Notes: generated from the letters alone by a model not told the origin. Positions 22,839 to 33,694 are shown, numbered from the stretch's first letter. The stretch: DNA of 64,000 bases from Lodderomyces elongisporus (GCF_030384665.1 NC_083673.1:62001-126000); one strand, 5' to 3'. A program made the numbers and translations.

Positions 22839-23090
22839 ATGGAACTGGAAGATTTCAAGAAGATAATACAGGAGAGACTCGGTGCAGACTTGGTGCTTGT
22901 GCAGGACATGTCGGGTGGTTGTGGTCAAGCATTTGCAGTAGTGATTGTATCCAACAAGTTTAATGGAAAGAATAAATTAGCAAGACACAGAATGGTCAAT
23001 TCGGAGCTAAAGGAAGAGATTGCTGCTATTCATGCATTTACACAAAAGACTTATACCCCAGAAGAGTACGAAGCAGCTGAGCGTAGTTGA
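22839..23090 (+). CDS. BOL2: BolA-like protein, Fra2/Bol2 type
   Basis: This 83-residue protein is a complete BolA domain: the helix LEDFKKIIQERLGADLV, the strand and loop DMSGGCGQAFAVVIVSNKFNGK, and KLARHRMVNSELKEEIAAIHAFTQKTYTPEEY. The Gly-Gly-Cys-Gly-Gln loop and the RHRMVN block with its invariant helix-turn-helix-like segment match the cytosolic BOLA2/Fra2 group. Fra2 works with monothiol glutaredoxins Grx3/4 to bind a [2Fe-2S] cluster and signal iron status to Aft-type regulators. The conserved His in AIHAF is the expected cluster ligand. The start is chosen at the ATG that begins the domain. The frame is open further upstream but that part is low-complexity hydrophobic sequence without homology. 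It is shorter at the N-terminus than the S. cerevisiae protein. Confidence 0.9.
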   Translation: MELEDFKKIIQERLGADLVLVQDMSGGCGQAFAVVIVSNKFNGKNKLARHRMVNSELKEEIAAIHAFTQKTYTPEEYEAAERS

Positions 23091-23671
23091 TAAATGTCAA
23101 AGTATGGAGATGGAAGATGACCACTGGAAAGATGCGAAGAAGAGAGGAAGCAAGGTTCTAGTTCTATTTCAGGGGAAGAGGGGAAGGGGGGGAGAAAGAG
23201 GGAGAGGGAGAGGGAGAGGGAGTAAAGAGTTCGGCAAAAGATATCATCTGTATTTTGCTCATCAAGTCTTGCACGAGTTTCAAATCGAAATAAAAGAGGT
23301 TAACATTCTTTTCTTTTCGTATTTTTTTTCCACCACCCTTTCCTTGTTCTTCTTTTTTGCTTCTTTTTTTGTTTTCATTAACGTTGTGGAATTGAATAAG
23401 ATATACAAGGTAAGCTTAATACTCAAACAACTAACAAAAATATCGAATTCCATGGTCCGCTTTTAATCAGCAAGAACTGCATGTGTATATATTTGTATAT
23501 ATGTATCTATCATAAGCTGTTAAAATCAGTTACAGGATACTTTAACAACAGATTTAAAGGTTATTCGCACATTCAAGCGTGAGTTTTCTCCAATTTCCAC
23601 CAATTTCCTCTTTAAAAAAAAAAACAAAATATTTTTTAAAATTATCCGTCTCACAATCATTTTATTGCCCT
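23091..23671. other. Convergent intergenic region, BOL2 / MFS gene
   Basis: 581 bp between convergent stops. It includes a GGGAGA-type purine run (about 23174-23222), a T-rich segment at 23320-23380 and ATATGTAT near 23490. No gene seen. Confidence 0.6.
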
Positions 23672-25261
23672 TTAAATAAATGTCCTTTTATACTGTTTTC
23701 TATATCTAAGCATCACTAATAACCACAGCACTGTGAGCAAGGCAAACATAACGATAATCACTCCTGGAAAAGAAGCCAAGCCCAAACTCGAATGCGCCAA
23801 TAATCCAATTAAAGAAGGGATCCCTGCTGCCCCACCACCACCAAAAGCACAAATAAAACCAATACCAACGGTTTGCAAACGTGCTGGCAAAATAGCCAGT
23901 GCAGCGACGATTGTGGTGGGGAATATAGGACCAACCACCGCACCAGTAACAAAAACCACAATAAATAATAAAATCACCGCATGAGTGAACAGAAGCATAT
24001 AGAATGCAATGTATCCAAGCAAAGACAACACAATGTAGACCATGTTTGCTATTAGTTCAGTTTTGAAAAAATGAGCAGTAACAAAGCCAAGACCAATTCG
24101 ACCAGCGGTTAATCCAAGCCAAAACATTGTAGCCATATGCGATGAAGCAGTGTATTTCCAGTCCTTCAGCCTCATTAGGTAGGTCACCAACCAGGCGCCA
24201 AACGCTGATTCTCCTCCAACATATATAAACAAAATGGATGCAAAACCCCAAATGAGAGGCAGCTTGAGTGCCTCGCTAAATGAAACATGGTGCACATCGT
24301 CTTCACCAGAATCACTATTGTTATCAAGATCTTCCAGCCCTGAAGAAGAAGACATTTCGTTTAAGTCATAGTCATCTTGACTTGAAGACAGATCTTGCAA
24401 ATCATCCAATTCTATTTCGTGTTTGGAAGTTTCGTGGCGAATTTTCGAAAGATATTTGTATTTCTTAGGGGTCTCGAGTCGAAATGTGTATGCAATCAAT
24501 ATTAAGATTGAAGCTCCAATAACTGCAAGGAGTATGTAGTAGGTGTTCCATTTCCATGGGTTATTGGGCTTTTCGAGCAAAAACGTAATGAGACTTGGAG
24601 TGATGAGACTACCAATCCCCCAACATCCATGCAATATACCCAATAGTTGATTAGAGTCAACGAGGTTAGCAATCCATGAGTTTAGAGATGCGTCCAAAGA
24701 TCCCGAGCCACATCCTGCAAAAAAATAGGAAATCAATAGGACAGCGAATGGTGGTTTCATGGAAACAGCAAGATAGGCTGATGTAATGAGTGTTGCCCCC
24801 ATAACGGCTACCCCACCAACACCCAAATTCACATGGCTAACATTGCTGCATATTGCCATCACCAAATACCCGGTGACATTCATAAGAAATATATAGCTAA
24901 TCTCTCGATCATTGATTTTATAGTGTTTTTGCAATTCTGGAATCAAGGTTCCTATTGCTTGGTCACCAAGACCAAACAAGATAAAGACAAGAAAGGAGGC
25001 TGTTAGTTGGATTATGAGTAACTTTGATTTTCTCCAATCGACGCTATCTATCAGTATGGTCTCACCCTCAAATTCAACGAGACCCACTGGTACATGTGAT
25101 GGTTGATGCTGTTGCTGTTGCTGTTGCTTTAGTTGTTGCTGTAGTTGTTCTTGTTGTTGCTGGGTTTGGTGTTCATTTTCATGATCGTAATCTTGTTGAT
25201 CGGGTGTCAAGAGTCCATCGGTAACTCCGACATTGATATCGGCTAGCTGATCCTTGCTCAT
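23672..25261 (-). CDS. Major facilitator superfamily permease, fucose-permease-like (Bsc6-like)
   Basis: This 529-residue protein has about 12 hydrophobic helices in two halves separated by a strongly acidic cytosolic loop (about 275-325, DDLQDLSSSQDDYD through DSGEDDVHH). The N-terminal half has FGLGDQAIGTLIPELQKHY, YFFAGCGSGSLDASLNSW and LHGCWGIGSLITPSLI, hallmarks of the fungal MFS group related to bacterial fucose permease and yeast Bsc6. The C-terminal half has GAVVGPIFPTTIVA. The substrate is not known from sequence. A poly-Gln/Gln-rich stretch (HQTQQQQEQLQQQLKQQQQQ) lies in the cytosolic N-terminus. The start is the first in-frame ATG (MSKDQLADIN). It is divergent from the OYE gene. 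Confidence 0.8.
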   Translation of the reverse strand: MSKDQLADINVGVTDGLLTPDQQDYDHENEHQTQQQQEQLQQQLKQQQQQQHQPSHVPVGLVEFEGETILIDSVDWRKSKLLIIQLTASFLVFILFGLGDQAIGTLIPELQKHYKINDREISYIFLMNVTGYLVMAICSNVSHVNLGVGGVAVMGATLITSAYLAVSMKPPFAVLLISYFFAGCGSGSLDASLNSWIANLVDSNQLLGILHGCWGIGSLITPSLITFLLEKPNNPWKWNTYYILLAVIGASILILIAYTFRLETPKKYKYLSKIRHETSKHEIELDDLQDLSSSQDDYDLNEMSSSSGLEDLDNNSDSGEDDVHHVSFSEALKLPLIWGFASILFIYVGGESAFGAWLVTYLMRLKDWKYTASSHMATMFWLGLTAGRIGLGFVTAHFFKTELIANMVYIVLSLLGYIAFYMLLFTHAVILLFIVVFVTGAVVGPIFPTTIVAALAILPARLQTVGIGFICAFGGGGAAGIPSLIGLLAHSSLGLASFPGVIIVMFALLTVLWLLVMLRYRKQYKRTFI

Positions 25262-26443
25262 ATTGCTCTTTTTGCTATGAAAAAGAAGAACATGGTCTCC
25301 ATCTTCTTTATTAGATTTTTTTTTTCCAATGAACAAATATCGAGGAGTGTATTAATATATATTCCGCAACTATACATACTATTGTGATGTCTACACGAAC
25401 TATTTTAATCGCTCTGCGTTGGATCTGATAAAAATTCCGTACAAGGGAGGATTGATGAGTGCATAGAGTGGAACAAAGCGACTGGGAGTTTCACAAAGCA
25501 AAACGAAGCAAAAAAAAAAAGAAAAAGAAAAAATTTGGAATTAATAATGAAATGGGTAAAAGCTCGCAAGAATACATAAGTATGATAAATTAGGGATGCG
25601 AATTGATCAGTCTAATAGATCTTTTGTTTTAATAGTTAAGAGCAGTAGAGTACTGTATTGAAGGAATACTTTTCGAACTCAATCGATCTTTCATTTTCTA
25701 CTACTGTTTCTCTTTTCCAGTTCTTTTCATTTAGTCTTGAACAGGAATAGATTTCGTTTTTTCGTTCTTGCTTCTTCTCTTTTTTATTTCAATCAAAACA
25801 TAAAGGAGCACCTTGTTGTTTTTTCCAAAAGAAAAGAAATAAAAAAACACCCGCAAAACAGTTGACTAGATCTGAATGGCTTTTGGATCCAGGGGGGATG
25901 AGAAGGAGTAAAAAATTTCAGACGTGGCTTTAAGTTTTCCGCTCAGGAACCATTTCTGTTCTGTCCTCTGAAAAAAAAAGACACAAATCAAGAATCAAAA
26001 AAGTAGGAACCAAAATTTGATAAATATAAAATTTTAAAACAAAAATAAGAGACAGTCAAACGAGACAGATAGGTGTAGTTGAAAATTCGGATCGATTCAC
26101 GCGGCCCGTAAGAATAAATATATTCTACAAGATTTGCGTAGAGAGACCAACAACTTTATTTACCCACGTTGTCTAACATGGGATCCTTTATTGGTTTCGC
26201 TAAAGAATTTATATTTCATATACACATAGACTCACGCACACACACATATATATATATTCTCATATATATGTATATGTATATATTCCTGAAACTATATGAC
26301 AAAATATACTCTATACATATATCATTACAGAGTATGCTCTATATTTTACATTCTTGGTGAATAAGTATAGTACTTCTTTTTTTTCTTTTCTTTTTTTTTT
26401 TTCCTTTTTGAATCAAGGTACTTTTAACTTTAAGCTTTTTACA
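25262..26443. promoter_or_regulatory. Divergent promoter region between MFS gene and OYE-like gene
   Basis: About 1.2 kb shared upstream region with no gene. It contains A/T tracts, TA-rich runs at 26245-26300 and a T-rich leader before the OYE start. No recognised factor site stands out. Confidence 0.5.
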
Positions 26444-27700
26444 ATGTCACCTCGATTTAGTGATAGCAACTTGTTTAAACCAATCAAAGTGGGTGACGGG
26501 AAAATAACTTTGAATCATAGGGTTGTACATGCTCCAACATCTAGATCTAGATCTACAGGCGATGGAAGTCATTTCCCGACCGATTTGATGCTTGAGTACT
26601 ATGACTCAAGGTCAAGAAGTAAAGGTACCCTCATCATATTTGAATCTTGTTTAGTGTCCCCACGCAGTGGACTTGTTCCTTATAAGTCAGGAGTATGGTC
26701 CAAGAATCGTTGCAAAGCGTTAAAGAAAATTACCGACAAGATTCACGCAAATGGATCATACGTTTCGTGTCAGATATTTGCTCCTGGTAGAGTAGCAAAT
26801 ATCGAAGAAATGAAGGAAAAAAATCTTCCCTATACTGCACCTTCTTCCATTTACCATTCCAAAACCCAGGAAGAACAAGCAACAACACACAATTATCCTT
26901 TGCGAGCACTAACCATCGAGGAGATTAAGGAAATCCAAGACGATTTTGTACAAGCTGCTATAAACTGCATTGAAGAAGCAGGCTTTGACTTTGTTGAGCT
27001 TCATGGCTCTTCAGGTTTCCTTATAGAACAGTTTCTCTCGCCGATTTCCAATACCAGAAATGATCAATATGGAGGCTCAGTTGAAAATAGGTGCAGATTT
27101 CTTATAGAAATTGTAGAAAAGTTGATTGAACATGTTGGTGCTTCAAGAATTGGCTTACGACTTAGCGCATGGTCCCAGCATTTTGGTATGGTTTATCCTG
27201 AAAATGTTTATACTGATCACCCGCCATTAACTTTTTGTAACTACATTGTTGAATACCTTGAGCAAAAGAAAAATAAAGGTGACGAAATTGCATATGTCTC
27301 CATCTCAGAGCCAAGAGTATCAGGATCAACTGATCAGGACCCGAAGGATCATACAAATGAGCCATTGATCAATCGATGGAGCGGAATTCTTATTCGTGCA
27401 GGTGGATACGCAACCAACTATAAAGCTCAAGTCAATACTATTAACACCTCGCTTCTTGAACATGTCAATAGCGATGACCGAACCTTAATTGCGTTCTCAA
27501 GGCCGTTTACTTCTAACCCAGACCTTGTTGAGAGGCTTCGAAAAAACTTCAAGTTGGATAATTATCAAAGAGAGTTTTTCTATACCCACCTGTTGAATGG
27601 GTACTTGACCTATGGTGATTACATAGATGAACAATTGGATTCAAATCGCTTGATTTTCACAGACAGCGAGTTGAATCGCGAAGGCGTGCCCCTTGCTTGA
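26444..27700 (+). CDS. Old yellow enzyme family protein (NADH:flavin oxidoreductase) with altered substrate-binding residues
   Basis: This 418-residue TIM-barrel flavoprotein homologue shows FKPIKVGDGKITLNHRVVHAPTSR (flavin-site Thr near residue 32), the family block SPISNTRNDQYGGSVENRCR and LIGF-like barrel strands, with IAFSRPFTSNPDLVERL near the FMN phosphate site. Family members bind FMN and use NAD(P)H to reduce activated C=C bonds. In S. cerevisiae OYE1 the pair His191/Asn194 binds the substrate carbonyl and Tyr196 donates a proton. The aligned stretch here, ELHGSSGFLIEQF, keeps the His (residue 187) but has Ser190 for Asn and Phe192 for Tyr. The start is the ATG at MSPRFSDSN. An upstream in-frame extension is hydrophobic Phe-rich sequence and unlikely to be coding. 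It may be a divergent, possibly altered-specificity member such as those expanded in Candida species. Confidence 0.9.
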   Translation: MSPRFSDSNLFKPIKVGDGKITLNHRVVHAPTSRSRSTGDGSHFPTDLMLEYYDSRSRSKGTLIIFESCLVSPRSGLVPYKSGVWSKNRCKALKKITDKIHANGSYVSCQIFAPGRVANIEEMKEKNLPYTAPSSIYHSKTQEEQATTHNYPLRALTIEEIKEIQDDFVQAAINCIEEAGFDFVELHGSSGFLIEQFLSPISNTRNDQYGGSVENRCRFLIEIVEKLIEHVGASRIGLRLSAWSQHFGMVYPENVYTDHPPLTFCNYIVEYLEQKKNKGDEIAYVSISEPRVSGSTDQDPKDHTNEPLINRWSGILIRAGGYATNYKAQVNTINTSLLEHVNSDDRTLIAFSRPFTSNPDLVERLRKNFKLDNYQREFFYTHLLNGYLTYGDYIDEQLDSNRLIFTDSELNREGVPLA

Positions 27701-28682
27701 AAGTGACAATGTTTCAAATAAGTAGAAATTAATTCATAGACAATTGCTTAAAAAACATACTTATATGGCGTATAACATTGTGCATCATAAATTAAATTTG
27801 TCGTTATTGAGCCTTTTGTTTTTAATTTTTTATAAAATGGAGAATCGTATTATCACTTGAAATTGGATTAGCTCGTCTTGAAAAAACAATCAAGCATCGT
27901 GAGTAGGGTGTTGACAATCAAAAGAGCGGACTGGACTTGTAATCTAGACATCCATCACATAATTCTAAAAGATTTGTAATGTACAAAAGAAAAATAAAGA
28001 AAAAGAAAAGATAATAAAAGATCGAAATTAAGAATTGAATTAAATTGAATTGAAAATAAGAAATTATTTGCAGTGATAAAGTTCACTGTGATTGAATGTG
28101 TATCGAAGTAAAGAATAGCGACTCTACGACATCTCTCCAACTATGAATTGCATCATATATCGATTCACAGCTTACAGGTAGATACTATTCTGTGATACTA
28201 TTGTACTCAAATATGATACCGCTTTTCCAGATTATAGTCATTTGGTTATAAACTATGTTGTTAGTATTGGTGAAGCTATGTGGTTAGAATGTAATGTGCA
28301 GCATCCTCACACTGATAAAAGGTGAGTTTACTACGCGACAAAAAAAAAAGACATCGATAAAGAACTAGAGCAAGTATGTGTGAGAGGGAGAGCTTGATAT
28401 AGATATATATTTATATTGAATATATAAATCAGACGTGTACGCATCTGTTTTCTCTTTCCTCTAAAAAAAAAAATAGCCTTCGCTTGAAACAAGGGAAAAA
28501 AAAAAGAAAGATTAAAAAAAGGCAAAACGGAGAAAGAATAGAGTAGAAAATCAGAAGCTTCCTGGCCTAGATCTTACACCTCGATCTAATATCTACAATA
28601 TTTTCTTTCAACTACATGCTTTTCACTATACTAGATCTAAAGTTTAAAATCGATACCCAGCTGGACCTGTGATATCAATAGT
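27701..28682. other. Intergenic: OYE 3' flank and MMS22 promoter
   Basis: 982 bp between tandem plus-strand genes. It is AT-rich with A homopolymers near 28340, 28465 and 28495 and a TATAT stretch near 28405. No gene seen. CTACGCGACA at 28331 resembles a cell-cycle MluI-type half site but is not perfect. Confidence 0.55.
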
Positions 28683-31600
28683 ATGCAAATATCTGATTCT
28701 GAGGATGAGGGCACTTTGGATTACAAATACATTTCCTCAACAGCGTTGCGGAACCGACTCTCGAAAGTTTCGTCTTTGTTTCGAGAAGATCTAAAGGAGC
28801 GGTTGGAAAACCTCCTCAATGCTCCTGCTAACTTCTTGAGCCCACAAGAGGATGAGGAATACCAGAGGATCAGCAATTATAATGTTATTGCCACAGCGGG
28901 ATCTGATTCCGTTGCCACTTTTGACCATCATTTAAATGACCACAATCATGGCTCTAATCATCTTAATAATGATTTTCACGCCGAGGTGGAAAATGATGAC
29001 ATTCACAATTTGCAAGCCTATTACACGCGTCTATTTTCCAGGAGAAGCCTACGACGGCGCAAGTTTGCTAGTACGCACCCATACATTGCCGACCAAGCTT
29101 ACTATTTGGGGCTTTCAGATGTGCAATATTTAAATGACTTGTATGAAGAGAATGGACAAGATTTGGAGGCAATCATTAAGTTACTAAACTTCAACTACAT
29201 GGAACTTAAGAGAAAGTATCCTCGTGATGACAAGTATAGACACAAAAGTTTTCTTTCAATATTGGGAATGCAATCAAAAGCCGCACAGGACCAAGAACAG
29301 AAGGAGAGTGAAGTTCATAGAGGAGATAAAGATAATAAAGATGATGATGATGAGGATGATGGTGGATATGGAGTACTGGATAATCATCATGGCAGCCAAA
29401 GACTGCGCCAAAACACACAAAGTGATATTGAAGCGTTTGCACGGTTTGATGATGTCGCATACAATAGCCTGGACTCAGATATGTCTGATTATGATCTTGC
29501 TGCTGGTGGCAACAGTGATAATGAAAACGAAAGTGGAGGCGAAAGCGAAAGCGAAAGTGAGAGCGAGAGAGCTGCAAAGAGTGCGGGAGACAGTGAAGCC
29601 GAATCAGACTCTGGGTCGGAGGATGAACTATTCATCAGAGTCGGTGGGAGGTACAGAAAAGAAAAGTCCGCACTTCGAGGTGTCTTACCCGAATCTGCAA
29701 AACATTTACCCATTTATCAACCTAAGAAGCAAAGAAAAGTGGATAGCTCAAAGCAACCTCTTGAAAAAAGAAAAGGATTGGCAATTCGGAAGAGAACTCG
29801 AAGAATTGCTCCAATGGAAACTTTATCTGAATTTGTTGATGACAACACTGAAATTAATATCGATGAACCCATTTTCAATCCATTACTTGCATCACCTAAC
29901 AATTATGTGGATTTGACGAGAGACTTTGATGACGACAATGTGGTTGATGTAGCAGATAGGACTCGCACCCTGGAAATTATCAGAGATGGTAATGACAACA
30001 TCAGCAACAACAACCTCAGCAACGACAACAATCACAAGAACAGTGATGATGATGATGACGATGAAGAGGAGGATTTGGAGCATTTGCAGCATTATCAAAA
30101 TGAACTATACAATGCTACTGATTATTTTGATGGAGATGAAGCTAAAGAGGATTACTCATTTGACCGTATGTTATCACACAATCCTCGACAAGTCTCCGCG
30201 ACTCGTCCTCAGAAGAGGAGATTAAATAGGGAAAATCTCTTAGGAAGAGTGTCAGCGGCTAAAGCAAGGACAAGAAAAAGAAATACAACAATCGAAAGTA
30301 GGAGAACTAGGACTTTCTCTGGTGCTGGTCGCCAGAGTACTTCTACATCGCGTGTTGGTAGAGGAGAAATCAGTAAAAGACGAAAACTTATGAATTATAA
30401 ACAAAACGAGATATTTATGCCTAATTCTGGTATTAGAAGGAGAAATATATTCCTGTTTGACTATTTGCCGGAATCTTTTGAAATAGCTGATTCTATTGAG
30501 CAAAGACAATTTGCGCAACCACCGAATACAAAGTTGGCGGGTCCAAAAGACCCAAAAGACCCAAAAGACCCAAAAGACCCAAAAGATGTCAGGAAAGAAA
30601 AAACAAAGCATATCAAGCGTTCCGATGTTATTGGCTTCAAAAGGGGCCCTTTGCGTAAATTATGGAGCAGAGACCCCAGCTCGTTTACTACTGATGTGGA
30701 AGCAGAAGAATTCAAAGATGCACATCGATACGCTCTGTCGTCTAGTATTCGAGATCATCGAGCACTTCACAGTGCACCTTCTTTCAATGTAGATAATTTT
30801 GTGAATAAAATCCAGTTGCAGAATTTAAGGCACATTCTAGAGAGTGGAAAAGCTATTAGTGGTATTACTGAACCTGTTCAGTTCAATATTGGCGATAAAC
30901 TGGTAACTTTGACATTGTTAAATGTTGAAGCTTCAAGTCCAGTAATAGAGGAGGCTTTATCTCGTTTAGTAACTAAAGCAAAGCATTATACAAGGCAAGC
31001 ATTTCTCAACTTGATCCGTGGCGTTATTTCGTGGTATTTACTACTGCAGAAACAGCCAACCACTAGGGAGTTTTCATTACTAGGATTAGTCAGCTCTTCA
31101 TGGGTTGAGCAACCAAACGGAATTGAAATCATGTTTCGAACGCCTTATATTTTACTTCTTCAATATGTTATGGAGATTATTGGCGAAATAAATGGGGTTG
31201 AGGTTCAAAATAACAAACGAAGCTTTTTCGAAGTTGCTAGGTACTTCTGGACTTTATACTTTTTGAATTTCGACCATGATATTTACTACTCCATGAACTA
31301 CTTAAATGGCAGCACGTCTTATGAAGCAGAATCATTTTACATCCTTAATACAATCTTGCATTCCAAAGGACTTTGGTTAGCTAGCTTGACGTCGGCATTA
31401 AGAGCTCATCAACCTTACGACAACTATAGATTGGTGGAATCTTTATACTGTATTATTAGACTAGCAAAGAAAAAAAGTAGCTGGGAACCCTTGCAAATAA
31501 TTTTGGACAGGCTAAAGGATTCTCACGAAAACGAAAACAATTTACTGGATTTGTATAATCGTTGCCTTCAAGCCATATATTATATGAACACTTATTTCGA

Positions 31601-33635
31601 CTGGCCGCTTGAAGAAAAGATATTATTACAATTATACCAAATAATTCAATCGCGAGATTTTGCAAACTTTGAAGATGAGATGGACATTCCTATTCTATTA
31701 GATGATTTTCGAACAAGGCAAGACATTCCTGGAACTACTTTTTTTGAAGGATTTTTGCAAGTATTGGTGTTATTTTTTTCCACCATAGAGAGTGCCTCTC
31801 AGATGAAACGTCTTGCAATAAAGTTTTTCAATTCTAATGACACGCAATACGGCAACCGTCAATTAGATCAAGTCAAGTTTGTTAACAAGTTTAATCTAAT
31901 ATTGGTTCTTTACCGTATCACCAAGATTGACTTGCGATCTCAAGTGGACAAAATGATTCAATCACTAATTCAAGTAAGTGACCGTCAATTTGTGAAGTTG
32001 GCAGTGTATGCGGTATTGTCAGTTACTAGGGTCACTTTGGAAAAGGGCATGAGAATACCGGTAACTGCTTTAAACGGGATTATCACAAAGGTGCTGTCAC
32101 TAGTGTTTGACATACCTGGGGCCCATAAACTTTGGAAATTTTTGATTCGACAACTCAACAGTATTATAGATAATGAGGATGACTATATGTTGGTGCAATT
32201 TGTTTCCTTGGTAAAGGTAGACAACTTGCAACCAGAGTGCTATGCAGATATAATTTTGTTGTGTTGCAAAGTTGTTAAAAAACTATCAAGTGAACATAAA
32301 GCGGCAGTTGCAAACCTGGAATGGGCTTTGCAAATACTTAAGGATGCAAACAACTTTATATTTGGTCATTTAAATTCTAGAATGCAGTCATATAATGTAA
32401 CTAACCGTTCAGATATGACAGATTCCACAATAGAGTTGTGCATTGAGTTTTGGGTGAATACATATGGCATATTAAGAGTCAATTGGGACAAACTCATTTT
32501 GCAGACTTTTTGTTTTATGGGAAATGAATATGCCAGGGACATTTTCTCGTTCCACTTTTACTCACAAATATTGCAACATGATAAATTGGAAAACCATGAG
32601 GAGCACATAATGGCGTTAGTGTTGCAAAACTTGTCATTGCCATCTTCTTCAAAGTATCTTTTACTGATTTTGCGTGCTATAAAACATTCTGGTTGGCAAG
32701 TTTTGTCTTCAAACGTCGTTTTACCTTTGCATTTTGATTACAAATCTAAAGCATCACTCATTGTTAACCTTTTACAAGCATGTTCGATTCACTCAGCAGT
32801 ACTAACATTTAATAAGATAGTGCTAGGAGTAGTACAAAAAATTAGACAGGAGGTTCTTCAAAACATTGATTCATCTTATAAAGAGTTTTCATGTTTTATC
32901 ATCACCAATCTATTAAATTTCAAATTCGAGTTGAACGATGCGGTGAAAAGTGTTATTCAAGAAGTTGCCTTGCTTTTAGGAATGACGAATCTTAGCGCTT
33001 TTGGATCCGACAAATTAACAGTTGAGCAAAAAGCTGATTCCATTAATTTACTAAATACAGTTCAGGTTGGAGACGAACCTGTAGGTGCATCTTTAGTTGA
33101 GGAGACTCGTGATCTCGCAGTTTTGTGCACTCTTTTGGAGCGCAATAGGGAAACTAATCAAAATACGAAATGGAAGATTGTTTTTTCTCTTTTAAGAGCA
33201 TTTGTCACCAACGCTTTTGGGTACAATTATAACTTTCGTGACGAGAGTTTTGGACGTTTTATTAGAATGATTCTGGAAATTCTTTGGTCAATAAATGATA
33301 GAGACGCACAGTATATGAATCCTTATTATCAGAAATGTTTAAGATCAATTTACGGTTTTGCACTTTGGTGCAAGCACATCCTTTTCGAAGGTTACACTGA
33401 ACCAGCATATTTTGAAGGCTTAGAAACATTTCTCGTTACTCGTGGCTTGAAATTAAACGTAAACGTCAACTTTGGTCCGAGCTTCAGTGTTGAAAAGCTT
33501 ATTGATGATTTAGAAAGAGTTGAATTACTGGATATTGGTCAAAATCAGAATATTAACAATGAGAACGTTACGGTTGATATCACGGAAAACACCAGCGACA
33601 TCAATAACGAAAGTGTCTATTGCTTAGACTACTAA
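28683..33635 (+). CDS. MMS22: Mms22/Mus7-family DNA-repair protein
   Basis: This 1650-residue protein has an acidic, low-complexity N-terminal half with Asp/Glu/Ser runs (about 215-310 and 425-500), a basic patch and a PKD repeat (about 620-635). The helical C-terminal half (about 700-1600) reads as the Mms22/Mus7 family: the FVNKIQLQNLRHILESG and FNIGDKLVTLTLLN blocks, YSMNYLNGSTSYE, and LNGIITKVLSLVFDIPGAHKLW. In S. cerevisiae Mms22 is the substrate adaptor of the Rtt101-Mms1 cullin ligase, which acts in replication-fork repair downstream of Rtt109 acetylation of H3K56. The length is close to the family's. The first ATG begins MQISDSEDEG. Identification rests on overall architecture and core motifs. 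It converges on SWC4 with only 59 bp between stops. Confidence 0.75.
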   Translation: MQISDSEDEGTLDYKYISSTALRNRLSKVSSLFREDLKERLENLLNAPANFLSPQEDEEYQRISNYNVIATAGSDSVATFDHHLNDHNHGSNHLNNDFHAEVENDDIHNLQAYYTRLFSRRSLRRRKFASTHPYIADQAYYLGLSDVQYLNDLYEENGQDLEAIIKLLNFNYMELKRKYPRDDKYRHKSFLSILGMQSKAAQDQEQKESEVHRGDKDNKDDDDEDDGGYGVLDNHHGSQRLRQNTQSDIEAFARFDDVAYNSLDSDMSDYDLAAGGNSDNENESGGESESESESERAAKSAGDSEAESDSGSEDELFIRVGGRYRKEKSALRGVLPESAKHLPIYQPKKQRKVDSSKQPLEKRKGLAIRKRTRRIAPMETLSEFVDDNTEINIDEPIFNPLLASPNNYVDLTRDFDDDNVVDVADRTRTLEIIRDGNDNISNNNLSNDNNHKNSDDDDDDEEEDLEHLQHYQNELYNATDYFDGDEAKEDYSFDRMLSHNPRQVSATRPQKRRLNRENLLGRVSAAKARTRKRNTTIESRRTRTFSGAGRQSTSTSRVGRGEISKRRKLMNYKQNEIFMPNSGIRRRNIFLFDYLPESFEIADSIEQRQFAQPPNTKLAGPKDPKDPKDPKDPKDVRKEKTKHIKRSDVIGFKRGPLRKLWSRDPSSFTTDVEAEEFKDAHRYALSSSIRDHRALHSAPSFNVDNFVNKIQLQNLRHILESGKAISGITEPVQFNIGDKLVTLTLLNVEASSPVIEEALSRLVTKAKHYTRQAFLNLIRGVISWYLLLQKQPTTREFSLLGLVSSSWVEQPNGIEIMFRTPYILLLQYVMEIIGEINGVEVQNNKRSFFEVARYFWTLYFLNFDHDIYYSMNYLNGSTSYEAESFYILNTILHSKGLWLASLTSALRAHQPYDNYRLVESLYCIIRLAKKKSSWEPLQIILDRLKDSHENENNLLDLYNRCLQAIYYMNTYFDWPLEEKILLQLYQIIQSRDFANFEDEMDIPILLDDFRTRQDIPGTTFFEGFLQVLVLFFSTIESASQMKRLAIKFFNSNDTQYGNRQLDQVKFVNKFNLILVLYRITKIDLRSQVDKMIQSLIQVSDRQFVKLAVYAVLSVTRVTLEKGMRIPVTALNGIITKVLSLVFDIPGAHKLWKFLIRQLNSIIDNEDDYMLVQFVSLVKVDNLQPECYADIILLCCKVVKKLSSEHKAAVANLEWALQILKDANNFIFGHLNSRMQSYNVTNRSDMTDSTIELCIEFWVNTYGILRVNWDKLILQTFCFMGNEYARDIFSFHFYSQILQHDKLENHEEHIMALVLQNLSLPSSSKYLLLILRAIKHSGWQVLSSNVVLPLHFDYKSKASLIVNLLQACSIHSAVLTFNKIVLGVVQKIRQEVLQNIDSSYKEFSCFIITNLLNFKFELNDAVKSVIQEVALLLGMTNLSAFGSDKLTVEQKADSINLLNTVQVGDEPVGASLVEETRDLAVLCTLLERNRETNQNTKWKIVFSLLRAFVTNAFGYNYNFRDESFGRFIRMILEILWSINDRDAQYMNPYYQKCLRSIYGFALWCKHILFEGYTEPAYFEGLETFLVTRGLKLNVNVNFGPSFSVEKLIDDLERVELLDIGQNQNINNENVTVDITENTSDINNESVYCLDY
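30541..30586 (+). repeat. 9-bp tandem repeat coding for PKD units in MMS22
   Basis: About five near-identical copies of a 9-bp unit (CCAAAAGAC) encode Pro-Lys-Asp repeats in frame. A multiple of three means copy-number change preserves the frame. Confidence 0.9.
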
Positions 33636-33694
33636 TATATATATATATATGTATATATGTATATGTATGTATATATGATTTGTAAATATAACGA

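Noticed and set aside
23020..23466. 148-codon frame overlapping BOL2
   Set aside because: It begins inside BOL2 in another frame and runs through a GGGAGA purine tract. No homology.
29224..29916. 230-codon overlapping frame in MMS22
   Set aside because: Alternate-frame reading of the acidic N-terminus of MMS22. Lys/Met/Arg bias follows from Asp/Glu codons.
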